6,068 nucleotides of DNA from Prevotellaceae bacterium (GTDB lineage Bacteria; Bacteroidota; Bacteroidia; Bacteroidales; Bacteroidaceae). Location: positions 1-6,068 of the forward strand of contig JAUNQM010000163.1 of assembly GCA_030536165.1 (NCBI GenBank), in the 5' to 3' direction. The first letter of the stretch is position 1. The number at the start of each line of letters is the position of its first letter. The notes below the pieces were generated by a model, which was given only the letters and a program-made list of their open reading frames with translations, was not told where the DNA came from and did not search any database. Shown here piece after piece: positions 1 to 5,050 of this stretch. The position numbers and the translations under genes were made by a program.

Positions 1-50
1 ACTTCGGACAAAGTTTTGAAAAACTTCCGGCAAAGTTTTGCAAAACTTTT
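1..50. repeat. 22-bp tandem palindromic repeat, about 2.3 copies, cut by left edge
   Basis: Two 22-bp units (1-22 and 23-44) and the start of a third (45-50) follow each other, each reading ACTTC..CAAAGTTTTG.AAA with a few differences. The second unit holds a perfect 18-bp palindrome, AAAGTTTTGCAAAACTTT, at 32-49; the first holds a weaker one at 11-26 (AAGTTTT, GA, AAAACTT). Partial pairing extends the second one outward to 27-54. The array lies just beyond the stop codon of the minus-strand esterase gene, so the transcript could fold here and it may act as a terminator or 3' stabiliser, but no clear U-run follows on the minus strand. It starts at the first base of the window, so the true copy number is unknown. 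The repeat is seen directly; its role is inference. Confidence 0.7.
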
Positions 51-52
51 CC

Positions 53-116
53 CGAGTATTAACGACGTGTAAAGTGAGGCTAACGGACGAGTATTAAATC
101 CCAATCGGACGACGTG
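53..116. repeat. Imperfect direct repeat linking the spacer to the esterase 3' end
   Basis: The words CGAGTATTAA and ACGACGTG occur in the same order twice: at 53-62 and 62-69 in the spacer, and at 88-97 and 109-116 inside the last codons of the minus-strand esterase gene. On the minus strand the spacer copy reads as the gene copy with about 12 nt missing between the two words. This looks like a diverged short duplication of the gene end, possibly from replication slippage. Chance is unlikely for both words in order, but the event itself is inferred. Confidence 0.5.
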
Positions 117-1279
117 ACTGCATGAGGTCCTTCGCGCAGACTGTAGATAAGATTTTCGGGCACTCCATACAGCTGCCAAGCGGGGCGTGCAAAGTCGCAC
201 GCAAGTCCTTCGCCTTTCGGATCCGACCAAAGATCCTCCGTGCCACTGATTACTATCAGTTTGCGAGGCGCGATGAGCGCAAGAAGTTCGTGCTGGTCGA
301 ATGGCATCGTCTCCTCCTTATGGCTGAACTGACGGAAGTTGCCGCAGAACCACTGATAACTCCATTCGTTGACACATTCCACGGTTTCACCGACACATCT
401 TCTCGACAGCGCAGCACCGCAACAGCCGGAATTTACAGCCACCACGCGGGCAAATCTTTCGTCAGTTGCGCCTGCCCAAAGTGCGGTCTTTCCAAGTCGC
501 GAATGCCCCATAATCGTCACGTTTTTCGTGTCGATTATGTCGTCGGCAAGCCTCTCCAGAGCATCCAGAGCGCGACTTGCAGTCCACGCCCAACAGCCGA
601 TTGCGCCCCATTCATTCGGCAGCGGCGAGGTCTGTCCGGCTTTGTAGAAGTGTTTATGCAGTTTGCTTGAACGAAACATGTCCTTCGCCTTGTCGCCTTC
701 TGCATCAGTATAGCGGAACAAAGCAAGCGCGTATCCACTCTGTAATATCCTCTCCACAGGCCACGACAAGGCATCTTTCGGCCTCGAACCATCGGCGTGA
801 ATGGCGACTATCGAGTCCGTGTCGGCAAACGAAAGACCGAGTATAACCTTCATATTGTGTACGCGGCGAGGAAACAACAACGTCAGGCGCACGTCGGGCC
901 CGTCGGATGTGAGACGCAGCATAATGTCGCGTCGCATCACTTTTCCGTCGAGGCACGGCTTGTCTTTGCCCATCTTGTAGAAAGAAAAAGTGCTGTCTGG
1001 CATAGGTGAGTGCCCATACATGTACTCCGTGAAAAGGTCAAGAAGTTCGCCTCTACGGTGCGTTTCCCATGACGAAGGAGTGTCGATTTTCGTTCCGTCA
1101 AGGCACGCAAAAAGGTCAGGTAAAGTGTATTCGGGCACGAGATTTTCGTCGTAGTTAGCATTGTTGTAGTAATCGTAGAAATCACGCTTAGCCACGCGCC
1201 GTTCATATTGTCCGAAACATTCGCCGAAATGCATCAGCAAAACAGCGAAAATAGTTGTTTTTAGTATAGTATTCATCAT
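80..1279 (-). CDS. Secreted glucuronoyl esterase-like alpha/beta hydrolase, CE15 family
   Basis: Likely cleaves ester bonds on 4-O-methyl-glucuronic acid of glucuronoxylan (lignin-carbohydrate esters), acting in the periplasm or outside the cell. The start at 1279 (399 aa; an adjacent ATG at 1276 is equally possible) is chosen because it opens a signal peptide: Lys7, hydrophobic residues 8-19, probable cleavage near Gly23-Gln24. There is no lipobox. The same frame reaches back to 1348, but those 23 residues would bury the signal. CE15 marks are the N-terminal NYDENLVPEYTLPD (about 42-55), NEWGAIGCWAW (222-232), the nucleophile motif GHSRLGK with Ser260, GAALSRR (288-294), GET (297-299), EDLWSDPKGE with Asp349, and GPHAVTSSDW with His386. 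The Glu that many members carry 23 residues after the Ser is Asn283 here, so Asp349 is the likely triad acid. The protein ends about 10 residues after the His motif, shorter than usual. Such proteins are sometimes labelled acetyl xylan esterase; the family call is firm, the exact substrate is not. Confidence 0.85.
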   Translation of the reverse strand: MMNTILKTTIFAVLLMHFGECFGQYERRVAKRDFYDYYNNANYDENLVPEYTLPDLFACLDGTKIDTPSSWETHRRGELLDLFTEYMYGHSPMPDSTFSFYKMGKDKPCLDGKVMRRDIMLRLTSDGPDVRLTLLFPRRVHNMKVILGLSFADTDSIVAIHADGSRPKDALSWPVERILQSGYALALFRYTDAEGDKAKDMFRSSKLHKHFYKAGQTSPLPNEWGAIGCWAWTASRALDALERLADDIIDTKNVTIMGHSRLGKTALWAGATDERFARVVAVNSGCCGAALSRRCVGETVECVNEWSYQWFCGNFRQFSHKEETMPFDQHELLALIAPRKLIVISGTEDLWSDPKGEGLACDFARPAWQLYGVPENLIYSLREGPHAVTSSDWDLILVR

Positions 1280-1413
1280 TGTCGTTTGTTGTTGAATTTT
1301 GTGTGTATCGAGTCGCGAAAACATCCGATTCCACCGTAACATTTGCATTTCGCTACTCGATGATAAGTTTAACCTTTTGCGCGATTTTTAATGCTTTCAA
1401 GACATCTCCACGA

Positions 1414-1444
1414 CAAAAGTACAAAATATTATTGAAATACGAAA
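1414..1444 (-). promoter_or_regulatory. Promoter candidate for the CE15 esterase gene
   Basis: On the minus strand, 1421-1414 reads TACTTTTG, a full match to the Bacteroidota -7 element TAnnTTTG. Nineteen bases upstream, 1444-1441 reads TTTC, one base off the -33 element TTTG. Transcription would begin near 1405, giving a 5' leader of about 125 nt before the start codon. No second -7 match lies closer to the gene. The motif match is seen; activity is inferred. Confidence 0.5.
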
Positions 1445-1514
1445 TTTGCGGAAGCATTTTTAACCACGAATCACACATTATGCAGCAAAAGATTATGTTT
1501 TTTGTGTCAAAAGA

Positions 1515-1544
1515 GTTGTATTTCGCATTTATTTGTTACCTTTG
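1515..1544 (+). promoter_or_regulatory. Promoter candidate for the secreted alpha/beta hydrolase gene
   Basis: TACCTTTG at 1537-1544 matches the Bacteroidota -7 element TAnnTTTG, and GTTG at 1515-1518 is a one-mismatch -33 element with an 18-bp gap. Transcription should begin around 1550. That leaves about 20 nt before the ATG at 1570 but under 10 nt before the ATG at 1558, which supports 1570 as the start. The -7 element forms the left arm of a near-palindrome (1536-1555). Confidence 0.6.
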
Positions 1545-1555
1545 CACAAAAGTAA
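1536..1555. repeat. Near-perfect palindrome over the promoter start region
   Basis: Nine-base arms TTACCTTTG (1536-1544) and CAAAAGTAA (1547-1555) are inverted copies with one mismatch, separated by CA. Each arm contains a -7-like TAnnTTTG element, pointing right in the left arm (TACCTTTG) and left in the right arm (TACTTTTG, 1554-1547). It could be a bidirectional promoter core or a regulator site. Because transcription likely starts inside it, a hairpin in the message is less likely than a DNA-level role. Confidence 0.5.
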
Positions 1556-1569
1556 CGATGCGATTAGCT

Positions 1570-2526
1570 ATGAAAAAGTTTTTCCTATTATCTTTAAGCC
1601 TGCTTTTGTGCCTGACGTGGTGCGGGGCGATGGAGAAAGAAGTTTGCAAGTTCGCTGTCAAAGAAGGCAAGGATTTGTTTCTTACGCATTATTATAATGC
1701 ACAAAGCAACGACAGCATACGAGGCTGCGTCATATTTGTGTTCGGTGGTGGATTCGCATACGGCGAGCGAGACGCAAAGCAATATCAGTCGTTTTTCAGT
1801 TGGCTTTGCGATAATGGGTACGACGTTGCTTCGATAGACTATCGACTAGGAATGTCGCGAGCATACGATGACTATGGCTGGAAAAAAGGTGCGCTCGGCA
1901 AGGTGAAAAGGTTTAAGACTGCAATAGAATGGGCAAGAGAAGACATGCTTGACGCTACGACTTTCGTGGTCGAGAACTGCGAACGTTGGCACATTGACAA
2001 GTCGCGAATCATAGCCAGCGGTTCAAGTGCCGGTGCTATTACGTGCCTCATGGCTGAAAATGCGATATGCAATGGTCTTGCACCAGCAGCACTCAAGCAG
2101 CAAATGCAAGTAAACAAGTCGCCATACGCGGCTGTCATTTCATTCGCCGGAGCTATCTTTTCTATGAAGGGACACCCAAAATGGGCGTCGAAACCTTGTC
2201 CTATGATGATGTTCCACGGCAACAGCGACAAGAGTGTGCCTTACAAGAAATCATCGATGTTCGGCAAAGGTCTGTGGGGCAGCGCCTACATTTATAAGCA
2301 GTTGGAGGAAATGGGTAGCACGTATTACTTCTACGATGCCGCCTACGAAAGTCATCGCATGGCAGTGAGTCCGATGAATAATAACCGCGATGAGATAATG
2401 GAATTTATCAAGACAGTGGTGGAGAAAGGCAAGACGTTGCAGATACACAAGACTGTGCGTGACACATCGAAGCCAAAGCAAAAGACAAAGTTCAGCCCGT
2501 TTGTCTATCTCTCACAAAAGGGCTGA
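1570..2526 (+). CDS. Secreted alpha/beta hydrolase (esterase/lipase-like)
   Basis: Predicted 318-aa serine hydrolase acting on an unknown ester, exported from the cytoplasm. The start at 1570 gives a signal peptide: Lys2-Lys3, a hydrophobic core to about residue 17, and a likely cleavage after Cys-Gly-Ala20. Cys14 and Cys18 are not in a lipobox. An in-frame ATG at 1558 adds four residues but lies too near the likely transcription start. Fold marks in order are FGGGF (58-62) at the oxyanion-hole position where relatives usually have HGGG, ASIDYRLG (87-94), the nucleophile elbow GSSAG (151-155) with Ser153, HGNSDKSVP (216-224) with Asp220, and SHRM with His262. The spacing suits a complete triad. 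Residues from about 285 form a basic, Lys-rich tail beyond the usual fold. It is divergent from the CE15 gene and ends 93 nt before thrA, which has its own promoter. The substrate cannot be read from the sequence; carboxylesterase or polysaccharide deacetylating esterase are both possible. Confidence 0.8.
   Translation: MKKFFLLSLSLLLCLTWCGAMEKEVCKFAVKEGKDLFLTHYYNAQSNDSIRGCVIFVFGGGFAYGERDAKQYQSFFSWLCDNGYDVASIDYRLGMSRAYDDYGWKKGALGKVKRFKTAIEWAREDMLDATTFVVENCERWHIDKSRIIASGSSAGAITCLMAENAICNGLAPAALKQQMQVNKSPYAAVISFAGAIFSMKGHPKWASKPCPMMMFHGNSDKSVPYKKSSMFGKGLWGSAYIYKQLEEMGSTYYFYDAAYESHRMAVSPMNNNRDEIMEFIKTVVEKGKTLQIHKTVRDTSKPKQKTKFSPFVYLSQKG
2492..2526 (+). terminator. Hairpin ending on the hydrolase stop codon, possible terminator
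   Basis: TCAGCCC (2492-2498) pairs with GGGCTGA (2520-2526), followed inward by a G/A mismatch and TTTGT (2500-2504) with ACAAA (2514-2518), leaving a 9-nt loop. The 12 paired bases end exactly with the stop codon TGA. No U-run follows directly, so this is not a textbook rho-independent terminator; it may instead protect the 3' end or only mark the gene boundary. GCCCG (2495-2499) could alternatively pair with CGGGC (2550-2554), which stands upstream of the T-rich stretch 2563-2569. Confidence 0.4.
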
Positions 2527-2573
2527 CGTATGAACAAATTTGTCCTTTTCGGGCGTAATTCATTTTTTATTGC

Positions 2574-2581
2574 TATATTTG
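2574..2581 (+). promoter_or_regulatory. Promoter -7 element for the threonine operon
   Basis: TATATTTG matches the Bacteroidota -7 element TAnnTTTG exactly, in a T-rich stretch. No good TTTG lies 19-21 bp upstream; TTTC at 2547-2550 is the nearest candidate, with a longer gap of 23 bp. Transcription would start near 2588, leaving about 32 nt of leader before thrA. That leader is too short for a leader peptide and attenuator, and none is seen. A 10-bp palindrome, ACAAATTTGT, lies upstream at 2534-2543 and could be an operator, though this is speculative. Confidence 0.55.
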
Positions 2582-2619
2582 CATTTGATTATAAAATAGA
2601 GACCAAAACATAAAAGCGT

Positions 2620-5040
2620 ATGAAGGTTCTGAAGTTTGGTGGGACATCAGTAGGTTCCGTAGAAAGCATCCTAAACGTAAAGATAATCGTTGAATCGCAA
2701 ACCGACACAGTATTTGTTGTGGTAAGTGCACTCGGCGGTATTACTGATAAGTTGATAGAAATAGGCAAACTTGCCGAAGGCGGCAACGAAGAATATAAAG
2801 AGCAAATAAAACAAATAGAGGTCAGACATGAGCAGTTGATAGATGCTGTGATAGACGACAAGAACAAAAAAGAGTCGTTGCTGCAAACTGTACGGGCGCT
2901 GTTTGAAGAACTGAAGAGCATCTGCCAAGGCGTTTATCTTATCCGTGAACTTTCACAGCGTACGCAAGCATCAGTCGTAAGCTACGGTGAACGCATTAGT
3001 AGTCGCATCGTTGCTACAATGATAGACGGAGCAAAGTGGTTTGACAGCCGAGATTTCATAAAGACTGACGGATTCGAACTGGCTGAAGAAGAAACAAAGC
3101 TATTGCTGAAGACGACATTCCCAAAGACGATGGACGCGAAGGTGCGCGTCGTACCTGGCTTCATCAGCAGCGATGCTTCAACAGGTGAGACAACAATTCT
3201 CGGACGCGGAGGCTCTGACTATACTGCCAGCATCATAGCTGCCACATTGAAAGCTGATGTGTTGGAGATATGGACGGATGTGGATGGATTCATGACAGCC
3301 GACCCAAGAGTGATACCTCATGCTTACGCAATCAAGGAACTGTCGTATGTTGAGGCTATGGAGCTGTGCAACTTCGGTGCAAAGGTTATCTACCCACCGA
3401 CCATCTATCCTGTCTATGCAAAAAACATACCTATTCTTATAAAGAACACATTCAACCCCGAAGCAATAGGCACAATCATAAGGAGTCGAGTTGATGCTAA
3501 CGAGAAAGCCATAAAGGGTATTTCAAGCATCAGCAACACAAGCCTTATAAACATCAGCGGTCCGACAATGGTGGGGGTAGTAGGTTTCAGTATGAGGATT
3601 TTCCGCTGCCTGGCACACAATAACATCAACGTGATTATGGTGAGTCAGGTAAGCAGTGAGAACAGCATAAGTATTGTCGTGCGCGACGATGATGCCGTTT
3701 ATGCTTGCCAATGCCTGAACAACGAGTTCGAGCCAAACATCAAGTCGGGCGCTATGAACGAGATAAAGGCAGAACGCGGACTTGCAGCAGTGGCTATCGT
3801 GGGCGACAATATGCGACATACACCAGGTATTGCCGGCAAGCTTTTTGGTACATTAGGACGTAATGGCATCAGCGTAATTGCATGCGCTCAAGGTGGCAAC
3901 GAGACAAATATTTCGTTTGTAGTAGAAGGAAATCAACTGAGGAAGTCACTCAACGTGATTCACGACTCATTCTTCCTCAGCGAGTACCAAGAGCTTAACC
4001 TGTTTATCACTGGTGTGGGCACCGTGGGTGGCAGTTTGATAGAGCAAATACATCAGCAGCAGGAGAAACTGAAACGCGAGATGGGATTAAAACTGAATGT
4101 TGTGGGCATTGCCAGCGGACACAAAGCAATGTTCAACCGCGACGGATTGCAACTCGACAACTTCCGTGAGCAGTTGGCAAAGGCTGACGACAGCAACATC
4201 AAACGCCTACGCGACGAAGTCATAGGCATGAACATCTTCAACAGTGTGTTTGTCGATTGCACAGCAAGTGCCGAAGTGTCATCTTTATATAAGAGGTTTC
4301 TTTCGCACAATATCAATGTGGTTGCAGCCAACAAGATTGCTGCCAGCAGCGACTACGAGAACTACAGTGAACTGAAAGCAATCGCCCAGAAGCGTGGCGT
4401 GAAGTTCCTTTTCGAGACTAATGTGGGAGCAGGCCTTCCTATCATTCGCACCATCAACGACCTCCGCAACAGCGGCGATAAGATTCTTAGGATAGAAGCC
4501 GTGTTGAGCGGTACGCTTAACTTCATATTCAACAAGATATCTGCCGAAGTTCCATTCAGCGAGACGGTTCGCATGGCAAAGGCCGAAGGCTACAGCGAGC
4601 CTGACCCACGCATCGACCTATGCGGTAAGGACGTAATGAGGAAACTGGTTATCTTAACACGCGAATCTGGGTATAAGATAAACCAAGAGGATGTAGAGGC
4701 ACATCTGTTTATACCACAAAGTTTCTTCGACGGAACAATAGATGCCTTTTGGAAGAACCTACCTACCCTCGACGCCGACTTTGAAAAGCGTCGTCAGGCA
4801 TTGGAGCAGCAAGAGAAGCGTTGGCGATTCGTGGCAAAATATGAGGACGGCAAGGCGTGCGTCTCATTGCAGGAGGTAGATAAGAGTCATCCGTTCTACC
4901 ACCTTGAAGGCTCGAACAACATAGTGCTGCTAACCACCGACCGCTACAAGCAACACCCTATGCTGATACAAGGCTATGGTGCAGGGGCAAGCGTGACGGC
5001 TGCAGGTGTCTTTGCTGATATTATGTCGTTAGCTAAATAA
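2620..5040 (+). CDS. thrA: Bifunctional aspartokinase / homoserine dehydrogenase
   Basis: Catalyses aspartate phosphorylation and reduction of aspartate semialdehyde to homoserine, in the cytoplasm; feeds threonine, methionine and, through the kinase step, lysine and diaminopimelate. At 806 aa it matches the usual fused enzyme (about 810-820). The kinase half shows KFGGTSV (5-11), SYGERIS (121-127) and GRGGSDYTA (196-204). Two ACT repeats follow: about 315-385 with SQVSSENSISI (342-352) and about 390-450 with AQGGNETNIS (423-432). Gln343 and Gln424 sit 81 residues apart, the same spacing as the two threonine-sensing glutamines reported in the Arabidopsis enzyme, so threonine inhibition is expected. 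The dehydrogenase half has the nucleotide-binding GVGTVGG (465-471), NK (571-572), SGTLNFIF (630-637) and the signature EGYSEPDPRIDLCGKD (656-671), with Glu660, Asp671 and Lys675 at the catalytic spacing. The start ATG at 2620 begins directly at the kinase motif, with an A-rich leader and no Shine-Dalgarno. Intact; first gene of an operon with the next gene 10 nt on. Confidence 0.97.
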   Translation: MKVLKFGGTSVGSVESILNVKIIVESQTDTVFVVVSALGGITDKLIEIGKLAEGGNEEYKEQIKQIEVRHEQLIDAVIDDKNKKESLLQTVRALFEELKSICQGVYLIRELSQRTQASVVSYGERISSRIVATMIDGAKWFDSRDFIKTDGFELAEEETKLLLKTTFPKTMDAKVRVVPGFISSDASTGETTILGRGGSDYTASIIAATLKADVLEIWTDVDGFMTADPRVIPHAYAIKELSYVEAMELCNFGAKVIYPPTIYPVYAKNIPILIKNTFNPEAIGTIIRSRVDANEKAIKGISSISNTSLINISGPTMVGVVGFSMRIFRCLAHNNINVIMVSQVSSENSISIVVRDDDAVYACQCLNNEFEPNIKSGAMNEIKAERGLAAVAIVGDNMRHTPGIAGKLFGTLGRNGISVIACAQGGNETNISFVVEGNQLRKSLNVIHDSFFLSEYQELNLFITGVGTVGGSLIEQIHQQQEKLKREMGLKLNVVGIASGHKAMFNRDGLQLDNFREQLAKADDSNIKRLRDEVIGMNIFNSVFVDCTASAEVSSLYKRFLSHNINVVAANKIAASSDYENYSELKAIAQKRGVKFLFETNVGAGLPIIRTINDLRNSGDKILRIEAVLSGTLNFIFNKISAEVPFSETVRMAKAEGYSEPDPRIDLCGKDVMRKLVILTRESGYKINQEDVEAHLFIPQSFFDGTIDAFWKNLPTLDADFEKRRQALEQQEKRWRFVAKYEDGKACVSLQEVDKSHPFYHLEGSNNIVLLTTDRYKQHPMLIQGYGAGASVTAAGVFADIMSLAK

Positions 5041-5050
5041 CCAAATGAAC

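Larger units (their letters stand above)
1280..1569. other. Divergent intergenic region between two secreted hydrolase genes
   Basis: This AT-rich stretch of about 290 bp separates two genes read away from each other. It holds one TAnnTTTG-type promoter candidate for each direction. The 9-mer ACAAAAGTA occurs twice in the same orientation, at 1413-1421 and 1546-1554. Both flanking reading frames can be extended into it, but the extensions overlap, would destroy the signal peptides and show no protein-family features. No RNA gene, small ORF with a convincing start, or mobile-element end is visible. Confidence 0.6.

Noticed and set aside
1..50. CRISPR array
   Set aside because: The repeat units are directly adjacent with no unique spacers between them, and no cas gene is present.
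122..670. Plus-strand open frame of 182 codons opposite the CE15 gene
   Set aside because: It lies wholly antisense to a gene with clear family motifs; its translation is Arg/Ser-rich and low in recognisable structure, as expected for a shadow frame.
1280..1348. N-terminal extension of the CE15 protein by 23 residues
   Set aside because: The extension is polar and basic and sits before a normal signal peptide starting at 1279 or 1276.
1434..1524. Inverted pair GAAATAC (1434-1440) and GTATTTC (1518-1524) in the intergenic region
   Set aside because: Only 7 bp with a 77-bp gap in AT-rich DNA; easily due to chance.
1279..1569. Upstream in-frame extension of the secreted hydrolase (97 more codons)
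   Set aside because: It would bury the signal peptide, overlap the start of the divergent gene and place the promoter within the coding region.
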